NCBI RefSeq assembly: GCF_002078875.1
Contig: NC_034412.1
Coordinates: forward strand, 84,183,491 to 84,247,490
DNA from: Numida meleagris
Lineage: Eukaryota; Chordata; Aves; Galliformes; Numididae
Direction: 5' to 3'
DNA: 64,000 nucleotides
The position numbers and the translations under genes are program-made. Shown here one piece after another: positions 50,289 to 61,310 of this stretch. Under the pieces are notes generated by a model, which made no database searches, had not been told where the DNA came from, and saw only the letters and a program-made list of their open reading frames with translations. The stretch's first letter is position 1. Each line of letters starts with the position of its first letter.

Positions 50289-51305
50289 CTGGGGTACAGA
50301 GAGAGCACTGACGTGGTGTGTGCGTCCCAGGAGCAGGGAGCTAATTGCTGAATAAGCATCACGGGCAATTTAAGAATGAATGCAATTTGCAATGTAATTT
50401 TTAAAACCCCAGAGTGTAGATAAAGCTAGGGTTTTACTTTGTCGTAAAAAGTTTGCCTCTTCTTTCTTTACCAAAAAATGTTTATTTCCTCTGAACTTTC
50501 TTTTGTTGCTTCTTTTTTTGTTATGCTTTCCATTTAACTTTTGTAAAAGAGTTTTCTTCTCTTTTGATGGGATTTTTTTTTTTATTTTGAATCCACAGTA
50601 TGAATTTATTAAAAAATTAGAGACTGCTGTTTCTTGGAAAGACAATATATTTTAAATTAAATCTCCTTCATTTAAATTTAATGTCTCCACCACAAACAGC
50701 TCCTTGTTATTCTTGACTTTGTAATCTACGCCTCCCACTCTCCTTACTCCTTAGCATTGTTAGCTCGGCTTCAAACGAATTGCCTCTATTTCCCCACCAG
50801 CACCAGCTGCTGTTTCTTTTCCCGTCAGTGGGAATGAAGCAGTGGGTGTGAACTGCAGAGCCGTTGTCAGTTGTTTATCCAAGGGCTGGGGCTATCTCGC
50901 AGGGCAGCTTCCCCAAGGAGCCCTGCTTACAGTAGCGAGGAAGCCAGGGCTGACTCATGCCCGCTTATCGCAGCCGCCGACGGCTGAGTCTCCCCATTCC
51001 CTCCGCCTCGTGGAGGTTTTGTTTGGAACTGGCAGCTCCTGTGAGTGCTGTGAAATAGCTGACTGTCCTCGCTGGCTGAAGCTTCCAGAGATTGTGGGCT
51101 GGCAGTGCTCCACTGTAATCACATTTTTATTTAATCGTTTTATCAAGCCCAAAAGCTGTAGGCTGCAGTTGCAGGTAGGGCAGGAAGGTTTGGCTGTGAT
51201 GCTGCCAGCTCCCCTGTGTTAGTGTTGTGGGGCTTTTCCTGATTTTATCACTGATTTTATTCCTGATTTATCACTCTGACAGGCCTGGGATGGAAGCAGG
51301 AGGTA
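50289..51305. other. unique DNA with a CpG-richer patch
   Basis: The first part is AT-rich. From about 50750 to 51230 the sequence becomes markedly richer in G+C and CpG (for example TATCGCAGCCGCCGACGGC near 50966), which stands out in this window. A 126-codon plus-strand frame (50842-51222) spans it, with no recognisable domain. CAG|GTAGGG at 51172-51180 would serve as a splice donor. It could be the promoter and first exon of an unannotated transcript, or just a GC-rich relic. Confidence 0.4.
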
Positions 51306-51469
51306 TCTGGAGGAATCACCATCCCTGGAGGTGTTCAAGACACGTGTAGATGTGGCACTGAGGGACATGGTTTAGTGGACATGGTGGTGATTGACGGGTT
51401 GATAGTTGGAATTCTTGATGTTAGTGGTCTTTTCCAGCATGAATGATTGTATGATCATATGATTCTACG
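51306..51469 (+). mobile_element. CR1 LINE 3' tail fragment
   Basis: A plus-strand CR1: ATCCCTGGAGGTGTTCAAGA, then GTGGCACTGAGGGACATGGT, GGTTGATAGTTGGAATTCTTG and a degenerate ATGATTGTATGATCATATGA terminus. It contains the final codons of ORF2 and the 3' UTR. Confidence 0.92.
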
Positions 51470-54400
51470 AAGGCAGGATTTGCAGATCTGGATCCAGGCT
51501 ACCCAGTGCTGGTCTGACTGGAGTGAACTGGAGCTTTAAAATGAAGCTACTCAGAGGCCAGCTATTCCAGCTTTGGGCATGGCTTAAAATCTGAGGAAAA
51601 GAGGTGTGCATAGATCCCTTGGTGGAAGCTTGAGCCACGTCAACACTCACAGATGTGCTGGGGTCCAGAAAGCATGGCTCAAAGCCAAACCAATCTTCTT
51701 CAACCCTAGCAGCCCTGTTGCATTTGGTCTGGCACAGAGCTGGGGCACTCAGAGGGGAGAACACCTAAGAGCATGGTGTGGTTCAGGTTTTGGAGAAAAA
51801 GGAGATGGGAAGAGGGAACAAAACCCCAGAAGGGACCAGGAGCTACATGGAATGGAGGGATGGGGAAGAAGCTGGGGAAAATTAACACGGAGAGGTTATG
51901 TATGTAAAACATAAGAGAAAATAGGGTCAAGTTCTGCTGCAGAACAAGCATAAGAAACAGGATGCATGCCAGGTAAAGATAAATGCAAAGAAAGCAAAGA
52001 CCTGCTACACTCATAGGTGTACGATGCTTAGGATGGAAGTCCCTTCCTATTTAGGACATTTTCTTCCTGCTCCCTCAATCCCACGGTTTACCTGTAACTG
52101 AATTATCAAAGAAAATCTGCCCCCAAATATACTTAGTCCAGAAGTTCTGGGATTGCAGCTTTGAACCAGAAAAGTGATTTCCTTCCTCAGATCATTCCTG
52201 ACAATTTATGGATAAAAAACCCTAAATAGTGCATTTGAGACCAAATTAAAGTCTTTTCCCAGGAAACATTCAACAGCATAAGAGAGGAGCTCCCAAATAA
52301 GAACAACTGTAGATGAGATGTGAACAGAGCTACTGGTTGCCATTGGCACGTGGGAACCAACAGGTTGAAACCAGATGTTTGTTGTGTACTCTGTGTGGTA
52401 AAGTAAGTGGATATAACTGAGACCTTTGATGAACATGGGAGATGGAGGTTTCAAATCTATGGCTAAACTGTGAAATTAAAAAAAGATCATTAATTTCTTT
52501 TTATTTATTTCTTTTGTATAGTGCAGCAACTGCAAGGGGGAATTTTCTTAAGGAAGTGCTGGAGCACTTCTAAGTAACGCTAGGCAACATAGGAAGTCAG
52601 AAGCTATGAGAATTGGATACCATTACAGTTTATTTATATAGTAAATAAGGAAAGACCACACATAATTGCAATTATAAAAATAAAGGAATTTTGAAAGAGA
52701 AATTAAACTCCAGGCTTCTGAGTATAACTCAACTTCTAAATGACAGAAATTAGGCAAGAATAAGCATTGATGTTACTGTGTTCTGACCTCTAACCCAATA
52801 CCAAGATCCATCACAACAGTTCTTTTTTCATGTCCCATTTGCTATAGTTTTACAGTCTTTTATTCAGAAAATTGTTTTGCATATGCAAATCATTTGCATT
52901 TGTTTTCTTTAATGAAATACAGTTTGCCAATTTGAGAATCTTGGCATGAACAGAAGGAATTTTGATGTGGTAGAATATTTTTAATATTGCATAAAATTAG
53001 GAAACAGCATAAGCAGCATTATTATTCATAACTGTATTTGAGTCTGCAATTTTTCCTGTAAGGTTTCATGCATATAAAATGGAATACCCAGGGTCTGGCC
53101 ATGTGTTAACATCTCACATTACCTTTCCTGCCACAAATGCCGCTTATTATAATAGTACGAACTGAAATATGTATTTTTATTGCTGTTCCAAATGAATAAG
53201 AAAGGAGAGACACACAAATATGGATTTGTTTTTCAGTATTACCTATGTCTATTTTATAGTCTGATAAAAGTTTTAGTTGACACAGTGCTGAATAAATGTA
53301 GCCCTGTACAGTATGTTTATTCAAATATTTAACTTGTGAAATTTAATAAAATTACAATTTAAACAGGTAAGGATTAGTCAAATACAAAAACTATTAGAAG
53401 CATTCACATAATTCAAAATAAAATTCTCAACCATTATCAGATGTAGGAAAACCACATAAGAATCCATAAAAAAGTTTTCAAGCTCCAATAAGTTAGATAT
53501 AATAGGTCTTTTTTGTCAAACACAAAAATAAATATTATTGATTTTATGAATAAATACATTTTCTTAAATGATTTAGAAAGCTCTGTTTATTCATATACAG
53601 ACAGTGTTTAGAATATGTAGTAGCCAGTATGTCTGCAGATATATTTATGTTGGACTGTTTAGATTGGCTTCACCTCTGTAATAATTTATAACAGTTTCAA
53701 TGTAAACCTGCCATTGAGCAGGTCATAAAGGTCCTGCATTTTAACCATCATAATTTCAGATAAACCCACAAAACTATTTCTTGCAGGAAAGTTCTAGTTA
53801 ATCCTTGAATATCTTTGGGATGGAATTTGTTTTTTTATTTAGGCAAATTTAAAGAGCAATAAAGACTGTATTTTAACTATGTTTGATATTCTAGTACTGG
53901 TGATAATTTAAAATATATATTTTTTGTTTTGTTTTACAACAGTAACTCTTCATTGACACTTATTAGTACAAAATTTCTGCCCTTTCATTGATTTTAAGTC
54001 TCACTCAGAAGAGAAAGCTACTGTTCATTTTTAAATGTTTCATTGTACGCTAGAAATGTTAATGTAAATACAGTAGTGTTTTTCCACATGAAATGGAGAT
54101 AGACCAATACCATTTGTTTTTCACTTGATTGAAGTTCTTAAAAGTGTGGATTTTGAAAGTGTGAGGACTATGAATTTAATTTTCTACAAAATTCTACACA
54201 TTTATTTGTGTTCAATTAAATATTCAGAACTACTATAAGCTGTGCATTTAAAAAATGTCACTTTAAACAAGTAATGAAAAAGCAAAAAATGAAAATATGA
54301 TTTTTTTGTGTGATTTTTTTTAATTTAAGGAAGCTTCTGTCTTCTCTTGAGCATCTTCCTTTCCCACTCTAACAACACCTACAGCAATAGAGGGGTTTAC

Positions 54401-57400
54401 CTTCTCCCTTAAATTTCAGATGTCAACCATGAAGTCCAGTGGTTCTGGGTTGATCACAGATGGGATCCAATCACACATGGGACCTGCAGGAGAGCTGTTG
54501 CTCTAACACTGTGCTACCATCTGCAAGAAATTCAAGGAATCTTGAGCTTATTCTCAGAAAACACAGAGAGATCCTGATAACTTATTGTTTTCATGCAGAT
54601 TTGTCATGCACATCATGTGTCCACTCCCATACCTCTTGATGAAGGAAGCCCAGGGCTTATGGTGAGGTATACAGAGAATACCTGCAGGATGGCTGCAAGA
54701 AATTGGGTAGAGTTCTTCTTTGAAAAGGAAGAAGTTAAAAACCTGTAGCATGTTTCAGAGTAAAGTATTACCTAAAGATCTGTCCAGGCAGTATGGCTAT
54801 TAATTCGTTACCAGTTTTCAGTGGCACATGAACAATATACTAACAATCCTTTTCTGACTTTATCCCTCTAGTCTCTGATGTTCATTCTACCAAAATGTCA
54901 GTAAAGAGATGTTTGATTGCCTGCAGTGGGGAGCATAGAGGATTACGTATCTAAGAGAAGATGTAATCTGATTTCTGTAAACTTAACTGAATTTTATATA
55001 TACTCCAACAATATTCAGGGTTACACTAAGAATGTTGTTAGGATGTGTTGCTCTTTGAATTCTTGAAAGTTCTAGCTATGAGACAAAACACTGAACTCTA
55101 GCTCCAGAACTGTAAACTCTTTTAAACATATATCCCTAAATTAAAAAACAAAAAAGGAACTGTCACAGATAACAAATGGTGTAGACTGTCTAGTACTGAT
55201 GTAGTGCTTCATGTCTTGCCATCGTGTCGATTTCTTTTATTTTCCAGTGTACCTACAAAATTCCAAAGCATTTATACAGTTGATTTTCAAATTAAATTTT
55301 GGAACTTTTCAAAATGTGCTAATATAAATGCCCTGATGATGAAACATAGTTACATTTTTTTCTTTGTATTTTTTTATCATTTATACCCTGATAATCTCAT
55401 CTGTGGCCTAAAAATCTCTTTGATAACAAGTAGTGTGCAGGCATGGAAGAGAGATCTGGTGGTACAGATCACCATTTTGTATGGCTTTCTACATTTGAAA
55501 AATGAGAAACATCAACACTACTCTTTGGTAGAGAATTTGAGGAAGTATTTGTGTGGCCTTTTGTAAGATATGTTTTTTTTGTTAATAGTTCAGCCATCAT
55601 AGAGTTCAAATGCATTATTATAGAAAGCATACATTCTTCGAAGGGGGAAAATGGAACTTTCATTCAGAACTATGTGTTTTTTCATACATGCATTAGTATA
55701 TATAATGATAATGGAACTGGTGCAAATAATGCAGATTACGTTTTCTATTAGAATGTTGTATTATATCTGTATCTGTGGAATTATTTTGTATTTGGTCTCA
55801 AAAGTACATAATGGTGTTAAGCACAACTTTCTGGTCATATTTTTATCTAATTATCTATCTTATACTGCATTTCTAAGGTAGTCATGAGTATGAGACTGGT
55901 GTGCCAAATAAATGCAGCATTTTGTGACGCAGACAATACCAGGCATAATAAATAGAGGGGATGGCCAGTGTGACTTCAGCTCTGGGCAGTATGGTGAATA
56001 GCCATTACTTTGTAGCTTTTGTTGGGCAATGGTCATTGGAAATTATTGGATGGAAATTTCATACTTCTGGCCCAGGCAGATCATGGGCAAGCAGAGGGTT
56101 CATTCCTATCTGCACCCATATCATAGAATCATAGAATATGTACAACAGATGACCTTTGTCTAGCAAATCCAGGCAAAAACTGAAGAACTGAATGCTGTTT
56201 TGTGGTGAAGCATATAGTAAGTTATGTTTTAAAAGGACCTTATTTCCCTCTGACCCTGACTCATTCTGCAGTGTTGTGTGCAGAGTGTTGTGTGAGTGTA
56301 GGAGTTGTTTCATTGTTACTGGGTGCTCAGATTCTCCTGAATGGCATATTCTTCCCTCTGCTTGTGGCTTAACTTCCGTACTTGTAGGCTTTCCAGGTGT
56401 ACAAAATAACAGCTACTCCTCTTCCATGCCCTCCTCCTCGCATTGCTGCAGACTGCCAACTTTTTGCTTATAGTTCAGCTGGCCTGACATCTTCCAAATA
56501 AGAGCTGCTAGAATGAGACAGTGGTGTTTCAGATTGGAATTTGATGGTGAGGATGGAGATGCATGGGTCGTTAATGAGGTTTTTCCCTTATTCTCAAATA
56601 TTTGGGTGATCTCGACCAGCTACCATAGTGGGGGAATTTTCTATTTTTTTCCCCTGGTGCCACATTTTTATTAGCTTTAGTTATAGAAATATAGCAAAGC
56701 AGAAAAGACCACACCGGCTTTTCCTCTGTAAATATTTAAGTACAGACTGTGTGAACACATGGCAGGTATAAACCAGACTCAAGCAATCTCCAGGTTGGTG
56801 ATGGTCTGTCTAATCTAATCTAAGTATTATTACATGTGGTGCACGGTGCTCTGAATTTATGTGTAGCCACAGTGTTACGAGCCTTTCATTACACTGTTTT
56901 CCTAGTTATAGTGTAAAACAAACCCACACTTGGCATAACAGCAGTGCCTGACAGGAATGCTGCCATACTCACTGTACGTGAGGACAATGACTGATATTTT
57001 CTTTGGTCATCTCACAGCATTGGTAGTGATGCTGAATCACACTCACTCTGCACTCACGTGCACACAGAGGAAAGGCAGTTCAACTCCGCCTGTTGTACTT
57101 TGGTGTCTTTCCCCACTACCTGGCCCCTTACAGAGCTATTAAAGCAGATTTCTGATATGTTTTTTTTTCTCTCACTCTCTTGAGCTTTTAGCCAGTCTGC
57201 CTCTCACTGGCTGTTGATTTTCTTTGCGTGTAGCATTATGCTCCCTGCATTGAGATTGTATCACATTTTCGGCTGTGTAAATTGGCATGGCTGCACTGCA
57301 CTCAGAGGCTCTTTGCCAGTTTACACTGACAGTCTATCCCCAAGCAATTATGCTCAGCAGTACCAGAAAACCACTTAAATCATCAGAATATGCAGGAGAA

Positions 57401-60400
57401 ATTTTGGGCACAAATCCCCCTGTCTTCATTTTTTTTTTTTTTAAGTTGGAGATACTAGCAGGAAACAAAGGCGTGGAAACAGAGCTGGGGGAGAGCTAGA
57501 GGCACAGTTGGTCTCTTCTCTCAGCAATCAACAATGGAAATAATTAGATCTGCCAGCAAAAAATAAACATTAACAAGTAAACACTTCTAGTATTTAAAAT
57601 AGAAAAAAAAGTCTTCTGAGTTTTTCTCTTTTTCTCACATTGATTTTGAATCTCATAACCCTGCAGATGTGCCTGATTTCAGTGTGCGAAGTCAACAGAA
57701 GGGTAGATGTAGACCTGGGTATTTCATCACAATGCCATAAAAATCATTAAAATAAAAGATCAGAAATGATATTTGTGAGCAATTGGCACAGTACTCTCAA
57801 AGATGAATCAGAATAGAACAACCCATATAACAGGTATGTGTGCAAGTCCTTTAAACAGAAGTTGTGAGGTCTGGTCTTTCCTCTGGGTTTTCTGTTTGCA
57901 AAGCAAAAGTATGGGGCACTGAGAACATGCTGTATGACAGCTCTGTTTTTCTGCCTGCAAGTCAAGTTCTACTCATCTCATTCATGCAAATTGCCCAATT
58001 AACTTCTGCCTCTACATTAGCATGATTATTGTGAGCAAGCTTTGGCTTCAACTCTAAATGGGTCTTTAACAAAACTAGACTTTTGTAGTCATGGAACAGG
58101 AAATGGTTCTGTGCAAATATTTACAAATGCTAGAAACTATGTTTTTCACATTTACAACTACACTGATGTAGTTGCCTAGGCTAGAATGAATCATGTATTT
58201 TCCTAACAGAAAGATTTAATTTATAAATATTTGTTGTAAAAGCAGGACACACTGTGGAAGGCAGCAAGGAAATAATTTCATCTCTTTAATTAGAAGAAGT
58301 GCTCTAATTGACTTTTGACCTTGATATGCCCATAAGGACTAACAGAAATTTCCCTATCCACTTTCAGCTGCGTCTGTTGCGTAATGTTTGAATAAAGCCG
58401 TAATACAGAGAAATGCTTCTCCTTGTTAAAGTGTCAATGAAGTTCTTATTGTTTAAACAGACTCTTGGTAGAATATCTTCTGTTTCAGCTGCAAATATTT
58501 CTTCTTTTACTCCATGTTCTGTGCAAATCTAAATTGTACCTGTCTGTCTGTTGTGTGTGCATGTGTACAAATGCACTGCAGACCAAATCATTGTGCCATG
58601 GAGTGGTTCTCCTGAGAGGTGTGGCTGTCAGCTTCCCTTATGTCTACCTTTTGCTGTTGCTGATGGATTTTTTCTTTAACAATTCCTGGTTATTCCTCTT
58701 CAGTTTTGTTATTATCTTAGAGCAGCATATAAAAAATCCCCACAGAAAGTACGCTTTCATTCTAATGTCATGTTTATTCATATTTTAAATTCTATGGAGA
58801 AAAAAATAACACTGTCAAGACAAACATAGCAGTGACAAAATAATTATAGTCGTTGTGCCCTAATAAACAGCAAACTGAGAACTGAACACTTGCCAACCTC
58901 TGTAGAGTTTGTAATTAGTAGTTAATCTCACATTAGCCCAGGGAATACATTTCCTTACTGGTTCATGCTGTCTGAATATTCTGAATCTAGCAAAATACAT
59001 GCATGTTCACTTGATGTGTTTCATAAGATGACAGCTACTTCTGTCGGTGAGTTTTGGCCCTGTGAAGAGACTCTGAACAACTCCTTTCATCTTTATACAT
59101 ATATCCTGCCCTCAAAGTATTTGTGAGATAACAAAGGACACTGCCTTCTATGTTATATTTCAATGACTGTGAAGATGATCACAAATATATTTACTGCAAT
59201 TTTGATACACTTCTCTCTAGAAATGAAACACTGCTGTACATTCTGCTGCCCATGCCTCAAATGTGAAGATAGAGACATCACGGAACTGGTTTTTGTTACT
59301 CTGTAATCCCAGCATCTGACAGTAACAATGGCAAATAGGGGGTTTTGCTGGTGCCTGTGGTAGCCATGGCAAATGGAGAGCTGAGCCATTCCTGTTACTC
59401 TTCTTAGGGACAGTTGAAACTCTGCCTGAGGTGTGCAAAGCCTGAGAAATATCTCAGATATGAAAAGTGAGGAAGAAAGTGGCTAACATTTAAATCTCGA
59501 CTGGAGAGAAAAGGCACAGCATGTGCATTAACTGAGTTATGAAATGACGTGAAGAAAGAAAAGCATCACACGCCACAGCTGAAAATCCATTACGTGAAAC
59601 TGTGAATACAGCAGTGAGATCAGCTGAAGAGGTGAACTTACAGCAGAATCCTGAAGTTATCACTTCAGGTCAATTGTACATGGGCAAGTAGCCACCCTGG
59701 GAAGTCACTGTCTTACCGTGAGGTCAGATGTATTAGTCCTGTGAAAATGGTTGCAGAATTAGGACATATTTCCTTCGCTTCAAGGGACTGTGAAATATTC
59801 TTAACATTTCTTTTTCTCATGGTACAGTTGGATTTCCTAAATCAGGAATTTTTAATGCCTGCACATAAGCTTAATTTTCATTCCCTTAGCTCACCTTGCA
59901 TTTGCACATAATTGTTTAATTTTAGTCCAGAATGCATTTCAGAAGAAAAAGAACATTCACCTTTCTTTTTTAAAGTTGCGTTTCTTTGTTTAGATTCGTA
60001 ATTCTGTCTCAGCAGAATCATGCAATCAGATCCATGCAATCAGCTCTGGCATTATGCATAGGGAATTTCAGAAGGAGGATTGTAGCTAGAATGAGACAAC
60101 AAATGTACAGAGCGCTGTGTAGAATATTGCTCAGTTGGGTCTCTGAGGTGCATACAGCAAACCAACTCTGAAAAAAAGTACAGCTGATACTAACTGTGAA
60201 AGATCCAGAACTTTCCTAAGACAATATAATAAAAATTCCATGGATGGAGTTTATTAACGTAGGTACATCTTGCAGGGAATGTCCTCTCTGAGTTGTTGGC
60301 GTTCTACAGCCAAAGCTCTTCTGAAACCCACTGGGCGGTTCTGCCTGCACCAGCTAAACAACAGTGCTGATGCCTTGAGAGTTGCTGACATGGCATATTG

Positions 60401-60730
60401 AGGAAGATATGAGTGGATGTGGATAGCTAAGAGAAGACAATTCAAGAAGTGAAGTCAGTATTTTGCATGGAATTCTGTCTATCACACAACTTTCCAATAT
60501 TTACAGGGTATCATATAATAAAAGATATATAATTCCTGAGTGAAAGTGCTACCACTAATAATGTGGATGAAATAGCTATTACAAAATAGGATCAAAAGAT
60601 TTTGGAGCCCTTCATAGCAAGAAAACCTAACAACCTGCAGTAACAACTATCAAGTCTGTGCTTTATATTCATGAAAATAAATTATAACAGATCTCCCTTC
60701 CTGCTGTGTTTCTTGCCTGCAGGATGGAGG
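51470..60730. other. AT-rich unique DNA, no gene recognised
   Basis: More than 9 kb without a recognisable gene. Open frames up to 120 codons (plus 55204-55566) show no domain. A very short CR1-like tail may lie at 56121-56163. The stretch 57960-58400 is non-repetitive and carries an octamer (ATGCAAAT, 57984-57991), TAAT-type cores and TGACCTTGA (58316-58324). A GC-richer block is at about 60250-60400. T runs occur at about 57428-57442. Confidence 0.5.
56121..56163 (-). mobile_element. possible CR1 terminal repeat remnant
   Basis: TCATAGAATCATAGAATA is the reverse complement of the CR1 3' terminal repeat. The following bases only loosely resemble the CR1 3' UTR, so this is either a tiny tail or a chance match. 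Confidence 0.45.
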
Positions 60731-60735
60731 GCGAT
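60731..60735. repeat. LTR target-site duplication, left GCGAT
   Basis: Five bases directly before the TGTCA terminus of the solo LTR, repeated exactly at 61306-61310. Confidence 0.9.
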
Positions 60736-61305
60736 TGTCAACAGTTTACGGGCTGGTTCGGCCCGGTTCTGTGACTAATGGGGTGGGGGGAACCCATGGA
60801 CCCACGCCCTGGGAAAGGGAAAAGGGGAAAAAGGTAGGGAGATGGGCCTGAGAACAAAACAGCGGCAACAATCTGAGGAGAAACAAACTAAATAACTAAA
60901 TAAGATATCGGAATGCAAAATAACACAATATAATGCAATGTAATTAAAATTGAAGCTAATAAATCAAATAAAATGAGAGAGAGTGTCCAAAAACCAAAAG
61001 GCCTTACTCTAATGCTGGTGGCGAGACGGCTAGGGAGACGCTGCCGGGACGAGCGGGAGGGGAGCGAGAGCAAAAGGGGAACACCTTGTGATGTGCGAAA
61101 AGTTTTATCTTTCCCTCTGAACGGAAAACGGTAACAGAACAATGAACAGTCCTCTGGGAAATGTAGTTGTTCTTCTATTCTGATAACCAGGTATCCAGAA
61201 CTATTCATGATCCACAGAACTGGAGCATTAACTCTTTAACTCCCAGTGCACTACATGATGATATGATGTGGAATACCAATAACCAAAAATCATAAAACCA
61301 TGACA
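60736..61305 (-). mobile_element. endogenous-retrovirus solo LTR with intact target duplication
   Basis: A 570-bp solo long terminal repeat. The termini are perfect inverted pentamers (TGTCA on the left, TGACA on the right), and a 5-bp duplication GCGAT flanks both, as expected for ERVL-class or some ERV1-class integrations. No retroviral coding sequence adjoins it. I place it on the minus strand, where the sequence begins TGTCATGGTTTTATG. In that orientation a TATA-like GATAAAAC (61103-61110) precedes a CpG-rich, C-rich core (about 61018-61075). Orientation is less certain than identity, because AATAAA signals occur on the plus strand near 60958. The exact duplication implies a comparatively recent insertion. 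Confidence 0.9.
61154..61167 (-). promoter_or_regulatory. ZNF143/THAP11-like site in the LTR
   Basis: On the minus strand the bases read ACTACATTTCCCAG, very close to the ACTACAnnTCCCAG core bound by ZNF143 and THAP11 at many vertebrate promoters. It lies about 45 bp upstream of the TATA-like sequence in the proposed LTR orientation. Binding is inferred from the motif only. Confidence 0.5.
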
Positions 61306-61310
61306 GCGAT
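61306..61310. repeat. LTR target-site duplication, right GCGAT
   Basis: Exact repeat of 60731-60735 immediately after the TGACA terminus. Confidence 0.9.

Noticed and set aside
50036..50392. Open frames of 63-85 codons
   Set aside because: They lie inside or overlap the ERVL-like LTR, which is non-coding.
49785..61305. Two LTRs about 10 kb apart as flanks of one provirus
   Set aside because: Their sequences and termini belong to different families, and no gag, pol or env remains between them. Each is a solo LTR.
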